Assembly: GCF_000143415.4 (NCBI RefSeq)
Contig: NW_003314266.1
Span: forward strand, 1,000,813-1,064,812
DNA from: Selaginella moellendorffii
Taxonomy: Eukaryota > Streptophyta > Lycopodiopsida > Selaginellales > Selaginellaceae
Reading direction: 5' to 3'
Length of the DNA: 64,000 nucleotides
Positions within the stretch are counted from its first letter, which is position 1; the number at the start of each line of letters is the position of its first letter. This document shows positions 11,321 through 22,068 of this stretch, in pieces. The notes under the pieces were generated by a model, which was not told where the DNA came from, searched no databases, and was given only the letters and a program-made list of their open reading frames with translations. Position numbers and translations under genes: made by a program.

Positions 11321-13300
11321 ATTTTTAGCAATAGATATGGGGAACACCATTCCTTAATACCCCTTCTTCAATCCCCATAAAGTCCCTTTCCATCTTTAGT
11401 AGTGCTCACCAACATCACCATTGGTATAGGTTCTAAAGGCCTATCCACTAAGTCCCACTAACTTTTAGTACTTCCTCACTATATAACTATGCCTTTAGTC
11501 CTTAAATAAAAGAACCATTCTTCTTCCTTTTTATGGTCTAAGACTTTAGAATGACATTTCAAAACATCGTGGCCCAACACAAACTTCATAGGTACGTCCC
11601 CCATCTTTTGCCACTAGGGTGCCCCAACTATATGGTTAGCGTGAGGTTCCAATGAGCCCCATAAAGTATCTAAGTAAGTAGTGCCACCCATATTTGGATT
11701 GGGAGCATTGACTATTTAATTTCCTAGGGAGTTAGAGTTGGCTTTTGAATATTTCACCATGCTACCCCATTTATCCATTTATATTCAATTTAGCCTTCAA
11801 CTCAATGGTTATATCATCACCCACCACGTAAATGTAGTTTTCCTTAGTCACACTAGCCTTTCCTAGCCAAATTAGTTCCATTGGAATCCTCTTTCTATTA
11901 TCCCATAGAGACTCACCAAACTTCCTAGGTTTTGGGAGACGATCACTTTAAGATTTCACCCTTGGACTTGGATTTAAACTCGGAATCCAAATTAGACTTG
12001 GACCCAAACTTTGTTTTAGTCTTGGTTTTGGTCTTAGCCTTTATTTTGAACTCTATCTTAGACTTCTTCTTAGACTTCATCTTGGACTCTTTCTTAGACT
12101 CCTTCTCGGACTTTTACTCAAGCTTGGTCCCAACACTTTTATGTGTCACAACACTTATGATGTGTTATAAGTGAGAGTGGAACTCCCAAAAGAGTGCTCG
12201 AAGAACGAACACAAAATGATCAATAAGAAAATTTCTAGAAAGGGACGGAACCAACACATCAACTTTCCGAGTAGGAATTTTTAGTCCAAACATGTTACAC
12301 TTGTTAAACTTCCCCCTTGGCCATTACCACATAACACTCTTTCAGCCCAAGTTTGGGATTTAAGGATTTATATCTTACAAGCAAGTTCCTTTTCCTTGCT
12401 CATTGATGGAGTGGCTTAGATTGTGCATTGTTAGAGTTGCTATTAATATCCATCTAGAGGTGGTTAAAGTGTGGAGTTATTAGTAAGTGGATGCTTTTAG
12501 ACATGTTGGCTCCTGAACACATTGGCTCCTAAGAGGTTAAAGTTCTGGATGGAGGCAATAATGCTGTTTTATTGAGTGTGTGTTTGCCTTGCAATGGGTA
12601 CTCTATTAACAAAGTTGTTTTGATATTATCTATATTTATTGAAGTCTTACCATTTTAAGCTCTTGAAGAATGATAATTTTTTGTTGGTGCCGTTGCAAAA
12701 GAGCTTGTTGTTGACACTCAAGGAGGTCTTTGTATTAGTGAAATTCTGTAATGATAGATTCCAACATTGATGGTATTCTCTTTTCCACAACTTTAGGAGT
12801 AAGTTAGCAAAAAATCATTGTGATTGGATGCTTCAAGAGGTGGCTAGATTTATATTAAGCAACCTAAAAGACGAGGCAAAATTCCTTCTCAACCTCCTTC
12901 ATATACTCAAAAGCTAGACAACACTTGATATTTTTACACTTGATGTTTGCGTTGGATGGGTACCTTCAATCCTTGGACAAAGGCAGCAACCACAATCTAC
13001 TTTGTGAGGTTTGGGATTTGGGTGAGGCATAGCTTTCAGTGTTGCTTGAACTACTAAATATACTCAATAATAGACTTATATAGTGCTTGGTAGAAGAAAA
13101 GAGCTCAGTGTGAAGTTATTGAAGACCCTTCAATAAAACAAAATGATTTTGCTTGCCTACATCCATTATGACACTATAAATTCCACTATATGACTTTATG
13201 TTGATGAAACTCTAAGTAGGAAGAGGTTTTATCTCAAAGTTTTACCTTTTTCACTATTTCCTGATGTAAGAAATAGTGTAGTTATTAAAAAAAAACATTT
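11321..13300 (-). pseudogene. Decayed LTR-retroelement pieces, minus strand
   Basis: Two weak signals share the minus strand. At about 12900-13080 a frame includes VVAAFVQGLKVPIQRK, which resembles a retroviral-type gag segment. At about 11948-12121 a continuous frame is built of Lys-Ser and Lys-Thr repeats (ESKKESKMKSKKKSK and so on) encoded by a degenerate cttagactt repeat. The rest is broken by stops. The low-complexity plus-strand frame over 11932-12174 is a shadow of the same repeat. Confidence 0.35.
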
Positions 13301-14125
13301 TAGGGCAATATGAGGGTTTAATAACTTGCCCAACAGCATTTGGCGGTAAAAAGAAGGATAAAAATTTGAATGTTAAATTTATCTTTTTTTTTAAATACTA
13401 TAAGCCAATAGATACTAAATATTTTTAGTTCATACAATTAAATATCTTGTTCTAGTTTTTAATAGGAAATATATATTGGACACTATTATTAATTTATCTT
13501 AGCTTATTTATTCAAGAGATATAAACATAAGATCAAGAAAACCTATGATAGAAACTCAGAAAAAAAATTATAAATGACCAAAAGTTAGATATAAACTCAG
13601 TTTCTATCTTTATCTTTCTATACGTGAAAAAACTAATGTACAACTATATTAAATATATTCTTGTTCAACAAATGCCACAGTTAGTAGTTCTTTTAAAGAT
13701 TACGTTAGATATTTAGTTATATACATTAAGTTTGTGCTTGTCTTTTCTTAAAGATACTAAGAATGTTTAGTAAGTAAAAGTGTTTTGTTAACTAAACTTT
13801 AATCTAATGTCTTGACAAAAAACACGCTTATAGGATCAGCCACACGACGTTTGCTCCTCTGGATTTAGGAGACGAGCTCGGACACGTCCAGCCTAACATT
13901 TAAACACCTAAAGGGCAAAAGGCAAATGCCTATGCCATTTTTCTCGCGACCATCAATGTTAGATCGGATGAATCACACGAAACAATCGCCAAATTTGCAG
14001 TTGATTTCGTTTGTCTTCGACTTTAACAAGAGAATCTCCCGAGCGTGCTTCATTCTCGAAAGTCCCTGTACACCACCGTGCTACTTTCTCATCGCTAAAA
14101 CCTCAAAAACATTTGCCAAGTTTTC
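13301..14125. other. AT-rich intergenic DNA downstream of the first PPR gene
   Basis: No gene is supported. Composition shifts from AT-rich to GC-rich near 13830, marking the edge of the gene island. The last part probably holds the 3' untranslated region of the minus-strand PPR gene. Confidence 0.6.
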
Positions 14126-16177
14126 TCAGCTTCCAGCTTCCATAGCCACCCCTTGCGAAAAATGCTGCTTCACTGCCTCGAGATCCAGCGCTCTCCCAGC
14201 TGCCCGAAACCCCCTCCTTAGAACTTTGTACGTGACTTCGTTTGGAGCACAGCCTCTCTTCATCATCTCCTGGAAAACATCCCAGGCCGTGTCGACCATG
14301 GAAGAATCGATGAGACCCGTGATGAGAGCGCTGTAAGCCTGGACGTCGGGATTCACTCCCAGCTTCACCATATCCTCCACAAGCTTCTTCGCCTCTGGGA
14401 TCCTCCCAGCTTTCGCCAGAGAGTAGATGAGAGAGGTATAAGTGTGGCACTCCGGAATGATACCCCTGTCGATCATCTCCTGGAACTGCAAGAAGGCCTC
14501 GCTCACCCGGCCTGCCTTCCCGAGACCATCGATCAAAATGGTGTAGCTCACCAGCGTTGGAGGAACCTCCTCTTTCTCCAGCATCTCCTTGAACAAGGAG
14601 AAAGCGCGATCGGTCTTGCCATCTTTGAAGAGCCCGTGCATCAAAACGTTGAAAGTCACGGCGTTGGGCTTGATCCCACTCGCGACCATCCTGTCGTAAA
14701 CACCAAAGGCCTGATCGACCCTCTCTAGCTTGACGTAGCCGTCCATGAGCGAGTTGTAAGCAAAGCAGTCGGGGCCGACACCCGACTTAGCCATGAGCTC
14801 CAAGATCTCGCCCGCGGCCTCCACGTTTCCAATCTTCGAGAAGTTCTGGATGATAGTCCCGTACGTGAGAGCGTCGGGAGCGCAGCCTTTCTCGATCATG
14901 CTGTCAAAGACGTGCCGGGCCTCCGGAACTCTGCCGGTGCTGAAGAGCAAGTCGATGAGACTGGTGTAGAGGATAACATCCGGTGCACACCCTCTGGCTG
15001 TCATCTCCGTCAAGACTTGGTACGCTTCTTCGGCCCTTCCCTTCGACAAGTAATAGCTGAGTAGCGAGGTGAAGATGAAGAGCCCCGGCTCACACCCCCT
15101 CTCTCGCATTTGCGCGATCACCTCCTTGGCTTCGTTGATCATGTCGAGCTTGCAAAACCCATGCACGATCGATCCATACGTCACAGCCGTCGGCTCGGGT
15201 CCCTTGGTGAGCATCACGTCGAGTAGCTTCCGAGCCTCGTCCATCTTGCTGGCCTTGGAAAAGCCATCGATCAAAGTCGTGTAGGTGATGGTGTCCGGGA
15301 CGCAGCCTTTCTGGACCATCTGCTCGAAAACTTTGCAAGCGTCGGGGAGCATCTGTGCCTTGCAAAGCCCATCGATGACAACCGTGTACGTTGTTCTCGT
15401 CGGGACGCACGACGATCCACTCATCTCCTCAAAGTTCTTGAGACCATCTTCGATCCTGCCAGCTTTGAGGAGTCCATCGATCACTGCGGTGTAGGCCACC
15501 ACGTTTGGAGAACAGCCCGCGGTCTTGAGCTCCTCGAAGAGCTCGCAGGCCTCGTCGATCCTCTTGGAGTCCGCCAGCCCCTTGATCACGGTGGTGTAAG
15601 AGATCACATCCAGGCTCGCTTTTGGAGTGACTGCGCGGAAGTAGCTAAGAGCGTCATCCACTTGATCGCTGTCACACAGCGCCTTGAGGATGATCCCGTG
15701 AGTCACAGCGTTCTTGGCGATGGAGCGCCCCTCCATCTCTTTGAGCAAGGCAAAGACCTCGGGGAATTTCTTCTCAAGGCAGAAGCCGCGGATCAGCGTG
15801 TTGTACGTGTAGGCGTCGGGATTCTCCATCTTCTCCTTGAAGATCTCCATCGCTTCCTTGACGCGGCGGCCGCGAACCATGGCGAGAAGGAGAGCGTTGT
15901 ACGTGAATCGCGTGTGCGTGAATCCTTTCCTGGTCGCGGCCCAGTCGAAGAAGGGCTTGGCGTGATCGGTGCGCTCCAGCCTGCGAAGGACATCGCTGAA
16001 GGTGTCGTGGGAGAGCTTGCGATGATTGTTGCCCAGCAATTCGCTCACATTCTCACCTGACTTGGCGCTCTCGAGAATGCAGAGCAGCGACTCGACCTGC
16101 CTGGCGTCGGCATTGGGGAGCTTGCAGGCGGAACGATAGATCCAGCGCCTCTGGATCGCCGCTCTCCACAAGAACAT
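14126..16177 (-). CDS. P-class PPR protein, 683 aa (PPR-A)
   Basis: Intron-less gene for an organelle RNA-binding protein of the pentatricopeptide repeat family. P-class members bind single-stranded organelle RNA base by base and act in stabilisation, end processing, splicing or translation. The N-terminus (MFLWRAAIQRRWIYR) is basic and lacks acids, as expected of a mitochondrial or plastid presequence. From about residue 95 to the end there are roughly 16 tandem 35-residue motifs of the type TYTTLIDGFSKASKMDEA, so nearly the whole protein is repeats. No E or DYW extension is present. The ATG gives the expected presequence and is preceded by AACCCTA boxes shared with the divergent PPR gene at 16300. 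Its N-terminal ~250 residues closely resemble those of the PPR gene at 34189-36195, so they are local paralogues. The target RNA cannot be predicted here. Confidence 0.95.
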   Translation of the reverse strand: MFLWRAAIQRRWIYRSACKLPNADARQVESLLCILESAKSGENVSELLGNNHRKLSHDTFSDVLRRLERTDHAKPFFDWAATRKGFTHTRFTYNALLLAMVRGRRVKEAMEIFKEKMENPDAYTYNTLIRGFCLEKKFPEVFALLKEMEGRSIAKNAVTHGIILKALCDSDQVDDALSYFRAVTPKASLDVISYTTVIKGLADSKRIDEACELFEELKTAGCSPNVVAYTAVIDGLLKAGRIEDGLKNFEEMSGSSCVPTRTTYTVVIDGLCKAQMLPDACKVFEQMVQKGCVPDTITYTTLIDGFSKASKMDEARKLLDVMLTKGPEPTAVTYGSIVHGFCKLDMINEAKEVIAQMRERGCEPGLFIFTSLLSYYLSKGRAEEAYQVLTEMTARGCAPDVILYTSLIDLLFSTGRVPEARHVFDSMIEKGCAPDALTYGTIIQNFSKIGNVEAAGEILELMAKSGVGPDCFAYNSLMDGYVKLERVDQAFGVYDRMVASGIKPNAVTFNVLMHGLFKDGKTDRAFSLFKEMLEKEEVPPTLVSYTILIDGLGKAGRVSEAFLQFQEMIDRGIIPECHTYTSLIYSLAKAGRIPEAKKLVEDMVKLGVNPDVQAYSALITGLIDSSMVDTAWDVFQEMMKRGCAPNEVTYKVLRRGFRAAGRALDLEAVKQHFSQGVAMEAGS

Positions 16178-16299
16178 CCCTCTTAGCTAGAACCCTAAAT
16201 CCCGCATTTTTAAAATTTAGGGTTCCTCGTGACACTCAAGAACCCTAATTCTTTGTGCTCTTCGCTCTAGTGGAATCGCCTGAATGATCGAATGCGGCT
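16178..16299. promoter_or_regulatory. 122-bp divergent promoter between two PPR genes
   Basis: The two start codons are only 122 bp apart, so both promoters and leaders share this segment. It carries AACCCTA or its complement at 16191, 16217 and 16241. This telo-box motif is known from plant promoters of ribosomal-protein and growth-related genes. Shared regulation is inferred. Confidence 0.55.
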
Positions 16300-18462
16300 A
16301 TGGCGTCGTCGATCAGCAAGGGATCGACGACGCCATACGAGAGAATGCGGAGAGAGGGATTGCGCCCGAGCGCTCCCGTCGCCTTGCAAGCGCTCAAGGT
16401 ATGCAGCAGCTCCAGGGATATCGAATCGGGCAGGAGAATTCACGCGCAGCTTGTCCAAAGCGGTGACGAATCCGGCATTTTCGTGGCCAACACTCTGATC
16501 GACATGTACTGCAAATGTGGGAGGATGAGCGATGCTCTCCGGATCTTCGAGGGGATGGAGCAGCACACAGTAGTGACCTGGACAGCATTGATCCTGGGAT
16601 TCACACAGGACGGGCAAGGAGAGATAGCTCTCGAGATCTTCCTGGAGATGCAAGAGCAAGGCTGCGACCCAAATCGCGTGACTTTCATCGCTGCTCTCAA
16701 GGCCTGCGCGGCGCTGGGATCGAGCGACGAGAGAAGGAAGAATCGAGCACTTTATCTTCGCAAGGGGAGAAGAATCCACTCGCAAGCGATGAAGAACAGT
16801 GTGGAGAACGATCCTTCGCTATCAAACACGCTGGTGGACATGTATGGGAAATGCGGGGACTTGATGGAGGCACGGAGAGTTTTCGACAAGATGCTACGTC
16901 GATCGGTGGTGTCTTGGAGCGCCATAATCCTTGGATACGCCGAGAACGACGAGCCGGAGATAGCTCTCGAGCTCTTCCAGCGCATGCAAGACGAAGAACA
17001 CTGTGCTCCGAATCGCGTCACGTTTCTAGCAGCGCTCAAGGCCGCCGCAAACTTGGCTTCCACCGAGGAAGGCAAACAGCTCGACGGGCGATTCGTGAAG
17101 ATCAAGTGCCTCGAGAGGATCCGAGAGCTCCACTCTCGAGCAGCGAAGACTCTGGAGAGCTTGGACACGGCCTTGCTCAACGCGCTGGTGGATGCGTATG
17201 GGAAGTGTGGAGCCGTGGTGGACGCTCGCAAAGTCTTCGATAGCTTGGCTCGACCAACGGTGGTGTCGTGGAGCGCGATCATTCACGGCTACGCTCACAG
17301 CGGTGATCCTCAGCTGGCTCTGGAGCTCTTCTCGCGGATGCAACGCGAACGCTGCGCTCCAAACCGTGCCACCTTCCTCGCGGCGCTCAAGGCCTGTGGA
17401 AGCCTCGCAGCTCTCGACGCTGGAAGGAAGATCGAGGCACAGATCCACAGCGCCAGGCTCCAGGGAGATCCACTCGTGGCGACTTCGCTGGTAGACTTCT
17501 ACGGCAAGTGTGGAAGCATGGAGGACGCTCAGCGAGTCTTCGACGACTCCATCGCTGCGAGCAAAGATCTCGTTGCTTGGGACGCGCTGATAGCAGGATA
17601 TAGTTGGCAGGGACGCTGCGACCAAGTTTTCTCCTTGCTCGAGAAGATGGAGCGAGAGGCCCGGCTCAAACCCGACGCTGTGACGTTCCTCTCCATCCTC
17701 AACGCTTGCATCCACGCCGGGCTCGTCGAGAAGGGAGAGGACTACTTCCACGCCATGCTTCCGAAGTATGGCATCGCTCCCAGCATCAAGCACTACACTT
17801 GCATGGTGGATCTCCTCGGCCGGGCCAACCGGTTGGACGAAGCAGTGACAATGGTTTTGACGATGCCGTTCGAGCCGGACTTGCGGATCTGGATGGCTGT
17901 TCTTCGAGCCAGTAAAGACGTGGAGATTGGAAAGCTCGCGTTTCAGTCCATTCTCGGCCTCGATGAGAGAAACATGGCAGCTTACTCGATGATGAGCAAT
18001 GTCTACGCCGTCGCCGGGATGCATGCCGAGAGTGCGAAGCTGGTCCAAGCCATTCGAGCCGGTGCTACAGCTCCAGGATCGTCCAGGCATTCCGGGAAGA
18101 GCTGGTGGACTGATCCGGCCACTGGCTTCGTGCATACTTTCGTCGCTGGGGAGTCCAGTGACGAGCTAGAACTGGTGCTGGACAAAGTCTCGGCTGGAGG
18201 ACGCGAAAGGAGCAGTCTTGACGGGGAGGCTGTGCTGTGCGGTCACAGTGGCAATCTCGCCATCGCTCGCGGGGTCTTGAGCACGCCGCCTGGGGCGAGT
18301 TTGCGGGTGGTGAGCGACTTCTGGATTTGTAGAGAGTGCCACAGAGTCGCTGCGATGCTGTCCAAGGTTGAGCAGCGGAAGATCATCTGTCGAGACTACT
18401 CCAGCCGGTTCCATGTCTTCGAAGATGGTAGATGCTCCTGCAGTGAGAGCTGGACTTGTTAA
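16300..18462 (+). CDS. PLS-class PPR protein with atypical DYW domain, 720 aa
   Basis: Intron-less gene. After a short N-terminus come repeated P-L-S triplets (for example IFVANTLIDMYCKCGRM, VVSWSAIILGYAEN), then E/E+ motifs around 540-610 and a C-terminal DYW deaminase-like domain (about 600-720). DYW proteins recognise organelle RNA sites and carry the cytidine deaminase for C-to-U editing, which is exceptionally frequent in Selaginella organelles. In this protein the usual HSE zinc/catalytic motif reads HSGN, so the catalytic glutamate is replaced by glycine. The downstream CRECH pair is kept. The C-terminus ends SCSESWTC rather than DYW. The protein may bind RNA without deaminating it, or act with a partner. 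Start: first ATG after the divergent promoter. Confidence 0.93.
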   Translation: MASSISKGSTTPYERMRREGLRPSAPVALQALKVCSSSRDIESGRRIHAQLVQSGDESGIFVANTLIDMYCKCGRMSDALRIFEGMEQHTVVTWTALILGFTQDGQGEIALEIFLEMQEQGCDPNRVTFIAALKACAALGSSDERRKNRALYLRKGRRIHSQAMKNSVENDPSLSNTLVDMYGKCGDLMEARRVFDKMLRRSVVSWSAIILGYAENDEPEIALELFQRMQDEEHCAPNRVTFLAALKAAANLASTEEGKQLDGRFVKIKCLERIRELHSRAAKTLESLDTALLNALVDAYGKCGAVVDARKVFDSLARPTVVSWSAIIHGYAHSGDPQLALELFSRMQRERCAPNRATFLAALKACGSLAALDAGRKIEAQIHSARLQGDPLVATSLVDFYGKCGSMEDAQRVFDDSIAASKDLVAWDALIAGYSWQGRCDQVFSLLEKMEREARLKPDAVTFLSILNACIHAGLVEKGEDYFHAMLPKYGIAPSIKHYTCMVDLLGRANRLDEAVTMVLTMPFEPDLRIWMAVLRASKDVEIGKLAFQSILGLDERNMAAYSMMSNVYAVAGMHAESAKLVQAIRAGATAPGSSRHSGKSWWTDPATGFVHTFVAGESSDELELVLDKVSAGGRERSSLDGEAVLCGHSGNLAIARGVLSTPPGASLRVVSDFWICRECHRVAAMLSKVEQRKIICRDYSSRFHVFEDGRCSCSESWTC

Positions 18463-18574
18463 AACTCCGCGAGCTGCGATGGAAACTCTAGCGTCGACTC
18501 CAGCACCAAGCTGTGCTTCATCCTCACCATCTGCTTGGAAATCCTGGATCGAAGTTTTGCGATGAACTCATGGT

Positions 18575-19802
18575 CTATCGTGGAGTGTAGATGGGTCGAG
18601 CATCGGCAGAGGGCTGTATCTTCCTTGTATACTTCAGCAGCATCGACTCCACAGTTTGTCCTGGGATCCTCACGTCCCTGAAACACAAAAGTCAAGCTCG
18701 ACAAGCAAACAACAAAGCACACAAGTTACCTCAAGTAAGGCTCGAGATCGTTCCACTCCCACTTCGATCTTTCCTTGAACAAGGCTGCAAATCGAGCATC
18801 CGGTTGCGTAGGCAGAGAGGACGAGCTAAAGCGGTGCAGCCACGAGTCGGACCCAAGCCTGGTAACCAGCGCCTCACCCCGGAGCATTTCCAGCTCTTCT
18901 TTCATTCCCGGCGGCAGTGCTCTTTGCCACGCTTCAAGGAACTCGTTCGTCTTCCATCTCCCTGTGCTCGACAAGAGCTCCCTCGCGTAGTGCAAACAGA
19001 TCCGTTTCTCGTCCAGCTTCCACGAAGAGGACGATGGCTCCTCCACACCAAAAGTTGCTACGCAGTGCCGGACTAGCTGAGCCGGGTATCCATCGCCCTC
19101 GAGCACAGCCACCAATTCTTCCAGCGGCAGCAAGCTCAAACTCCAGTCCTGTTGGATGGCAGTCACCAGGATCATCTCTAGCAGTCCCTTCGTGTACTTC
19201 GGATCCACAGTCCTCCAAAAACCACCTATTTCCGCTGCAGCAAGAGCTCTAAGCCCATCCTTGAGCTGCTCTTCGCTTGCCTGGACGCTGTCCAGCAAAT
19301 CTTCCCACGAGTAAAGACCATCTACGGTCTCGTTCTCGCTGTCTTCCGTGTAAGGCCTAGAACCGACGAGTACCTTGAGTTGATCTATTCTGGGAGCTAT
19401 CTCCACAAGCTCCATATGTCCTCCCGCCGTGGCAATCACGTCAAGAGCGCCGCCACTTCCACCATCGCCAGCTTCTCCTGGAGGAACCAGCAGCATTGTG
19501 TTGGAAGTCGAGACGAACTTTAGAGCGTATGTCGTCCTGGAAGTGCAAAGAACCGCCTCCTCCTCCACACCTCCTTTTATGCTCAGCCTGTAAAAACCAA
19601 GGGCAAGAACAGAGAAAGATAGAGTGAACTTCCAGCGACGAAGAAAACAGAGAGAAAGATCTGTGTACCTGGATTGAAGAAGCTCTTGCACGACGCTTTC
19701 ATCAACCTCTAGTAGCTTCAAATCGCTTGCCTTTTCGAAATGCTGGCTGTAGCGAACGGTGGTAGTGGATCCTAGCGGCAAGCCTGGCGCCTCCGCCTCC
19801 AT
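18575..19802 (-). CDS. DCC1: Sister chromatid cohesion protein DCC1, 364 aa
   Basis: Subunit of the alternative Ctf18-Dcc1-Ctf8 RFC clamp loader, which loads PCNA and supports sister chromatid cohesion in the nucleus. Three exons were inferred: 19669-19802, 19587-18730 and 18677-18575, joined by GT-AG introns of 81 and 52 nt; total 1095 nt in frame. Family signatures are the early TSNTMLLVPP block and, across the second splice junction, EPYLRDVRIPGQTVESMLLK, where the peptide only becomes continuous after splicing. The 81-nt intron is a multiple of three and open, so an unspliced reading would add 27 residues. The ATG lies only 63 bp after the stop of the upstream PPR gene on the same strand. 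The 3' end converges with the DYW-PPR gene 112 bp away. Confidence 0.9.
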
Positions 19803-19865
19803 GGAAGAAAGAAATCCCTTTAGGGCTGCTAAAACCCATCACCCAGTAGCATTTCTTTCACCACT

Positions 19866-21779
19866 TCAGTCCTCTGTTGTAGCGTCTTTACTCTTCTCGG
19901 TAGCCTCGGCAGTCTCTAGCGGCTGCACGAATCCTTTCTCGCACGCTTCGTCAAAGAATGCCTTGGCCTCCTCCATCCTCTGTGCGTCGTAGAGCCCCTG
20001 GATGATCGTCGTGTAAGTCGCAGCGTTGGGCTTGCAGCCATAAGAGCTGAGCAGCTTGAACAGCTCCAAGGCATCGTCCAGCCGGTTTGCTCTCGAGAAT
20101 CCAGCGACGAGGATGTTGTAAGTCTGGATGTCCGGGAAGTTGTCACACTCCACCATCTGGAGCAGCAGCTTGAGACCATCGTCCACTCTCCCCAGCTTGC
20201 AGTAGCCATCCATGAGACTGTTGTAAGCCACTCGACTGGTCGCAACTTTCTTGGCCACCACCGTTTGATAGATCTCGTTGGCCTCGTCCACTTTCCCGGC
20301 CTTGCACAGAGCAAAGATGAGGGAGTCTTGGACCTCGAGGTACGGCTCGTAGCCACGCTCGATCATCTCGCGGTAGAGCTCGCAGGCTTCGTCCAGCTTC
20401 CCGTGGTTGGAGAGAGCCTCGATGAGAGTCATGAACGTTACATAGTCGCCAAGGCAGCCTGACTTACGCATCCTCTCGAAGAGCTCGTAAGCCTCGTCGA
20501 CTCTGCCCAGCTTGCACAGCGGATCGATCAGGACGAAGTAGGCAGCAGCATCGGGAATGCATCCGGCCGCCAGCATCTCCTCCAAGATCTTAAACCCCGT
20601 ATCCAGGTCGCCAGCTTTGCAGTAGCCATGAATCACTGACGTGTAGAGGAAGACGTCGGGCCGGAAGCGCTTGAGAGCCTGGTTGAGCAGCTTGTGCCCG
20701 ACTTGAGGCTGCCCGGCCTTGCAAAACCCGTGGATGAGAGTCGTGAAGGCGATCACGTCGGGCTCGCAGCCATTGTCTATCATACTGTTGAAGAACTTGT
20801 AAGCCTCGTCCATCTTATCGATCGAAGCCAGGCCGCTGATAACCGTGTTGTAGCTCACGATGGTCGGCTCGCATCCCATCGAAGGCATCTCCAGGAAGAG
20901 CTCGATCGCCTTGTCGATCTTCCTGGCCTTGCAGAGACCATTTAGAACGATGTTGCAGTTGACAACGTCCGGCATCAACCCCGTCGTATGCATCTCCTTC
21001 AAACAATCCAGCGCCTCCTCCATTCTCTGCGCCTTGCTCAAGCCATCGATCACTGTCCCATACGTGAACTTATTCGGAGCACACGTCTTGGCCATCTCTC
21101 GAAAATGCTCCACCCCCTCGCTCACTCTCCCGGCTCGGAACAGCGCCAGGAGCAAATTGTTGTGAGCTCGGACGTGCGCTGCGATGCCACTGTCCATCAT
21201 CTCCTTGACGAGAACCAGCGCCTGGTCGATCTCCTTGGCGTTGCAAAAACCAGCCACCAGCGTCGAGTACGTGAAAGAATCGGGGCTACACTGCGCCAGG
21301 AACTCGGCCTTGAAGATCGCGTAGGCCTCGAAGTGCTTGCTATCGCGCACCATGGCGTGGAGGAGGCAATTCCACGAGTAAGTTACGTGGTGGAAGCCGT
21401 GCTGCCGCGACGCCCACCTAAAGAAAAAGAGCGCCGCATCAGCGTCCCTTAACTCGTTTAAAACTCTCCCTACCGTGGTGGGCGTGAGCTTGTAGCCCGC
21501 AGGCTTGGACGAGAGGAGGACGCCCAGCTCCGATTCCATCTCTGGCCCTGGACGATTGCTCTCGAGGAGATTCACCACGGCGTCCACGTAGCCGTCGTCG
21601 CCGGGCCTGCCGTAGCGGCTCGCCGCGCGGGGCGACACGGGCGCGGATTTTGGATTGGCACCGCAGCCGCGCGGAGCTGTGGAGGAGACGTACCGCGCGG
21701 CGGAGGGAGATCGATCGGCAGCGCCATGGCGGCGGAGGAGGAGGAGGAGGAGGCGTCTTGTTCGCGAGAATGTAGCCAT
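19866..21779 (-). CDS. P-class PPR protein, 637 aa (PPR-B)
   Basis: Intron-less organelle RNA-binding PPR protein. The N-terminus is rich in Arg, Leu and Ser (MATFSRTRRLLLLLLRR) and looks like a mitochondrial or dual targeting peptide; the Leu and Arg run is encoded by a ggaggagg-type microsatellite. About 14 tandem PPR motifs run from near residue 125 to 620 (for example YTSVIHGYCKAGDLDTGF). The tail ends in a short acidic stretch without E or DYW domains. It differs from PPR-A and PPR-C outside the repeats, so it is not a close recent duplicate. Its stop codon is 63 bp upstream of the DCC1 start on the same strand. Specific RNA target unknown. Confidence 0.94.
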   Translation of the reverse strand: MATFSRTRRLLLLLLRRHGAADRSPSAARYVSSTAPRGCGANPKSAPVSPRAASRYGRPGDDGYVDAVVNLLESNRPGPEMESELGVLLSSKPAGYKLTPTTVGRVLNELRDADAALFFFRWASRQHGFHHVTYSWNCLLHAMVRDSKHFEAYAIFKAEFLAQCSPDSFTYSTLVAGFCNAKEIDQALVLVKEMMDSGIAAHVRAHNNLLLALFRAGRVSEGVEHFREMAKTCAPNKFTYGTVIDGLSKAQRMEEALDCLKEMHTTGLMPDVVNCNIVLNGLCKARKIDKAIELFLEMPSMGCEPTIVSYNTVISGLASIDKMDEAYKFFNSMIDNGCEPDVIAFTTLIHGFCKAGQPQVGHKLLNQALKRFRPDVFLYTSVIHGYCKAGDLDTGFKILEEMLAAGCIPDAAAYFVLIDPLCKLGRVDEAYELFERMRKSGCLGDYVTFMTLIEALSNHGKLDEACELYREMIERGYEPYLEVQDSLIFALCKAGKVDEANEIYQTVVAKKVATSRVAYNSLMDGYCKLGRVDDGLKLLLQMVECDNFPDIQTYNILVAGFSRANRLDDALELFKLLSSYGCKPNAATYTTIIQGLYDAQRMEEAKAFFDEACEKGFVQPLETAEATEKSKDATTED

Positions 21780-22068
21780 AAACCCTAAATCTTAGTAAAC
21801 CTAAAAGAAAGTATTATTTTTTGCCCCTTTAATGTGCTTTCATAAACCCTAATCTTGTTAAACCTTATTACCCTCTTTACCCCTTTAATGTGAAACTACA
21901 GGTTCTTGATGCTTTCACGCAAAAATTCGCGCACCAGGTCTATTCGGAGCATCCAGTCCAGTTCCACTACACCGACCAAGTGCATTGCACATCCCTCTAG
22001 AAATTCCTTTAAAAACCCAGGGCATCTAAACTTTGTCCAAAGAAATTTCGGCCATTTCGCTCGTGAAA
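21780..22068. promoter_or_regulatory. Divergent intergenic region, PPR-B / UPF0643-like gene
   Basis: 289 bp separate the two start codons. AACCCTA boxes occur near 21781 and 21845, beside the PPR gene. No clear TATA element is visible. Confidence 0.45.

Noticed and set aside
11932-12174. Hydrophobic Leu/Asp repeat protein on the plus strand
   Set aside because: Opposite-strand reading of a degenerate cttagactt repeat; would be an artefact of low complexity.
17026-18135. 369-codon minus-strand frame
   Set aside because: Antisense to the DYW-PPR gene; no repeat or domain pattern.
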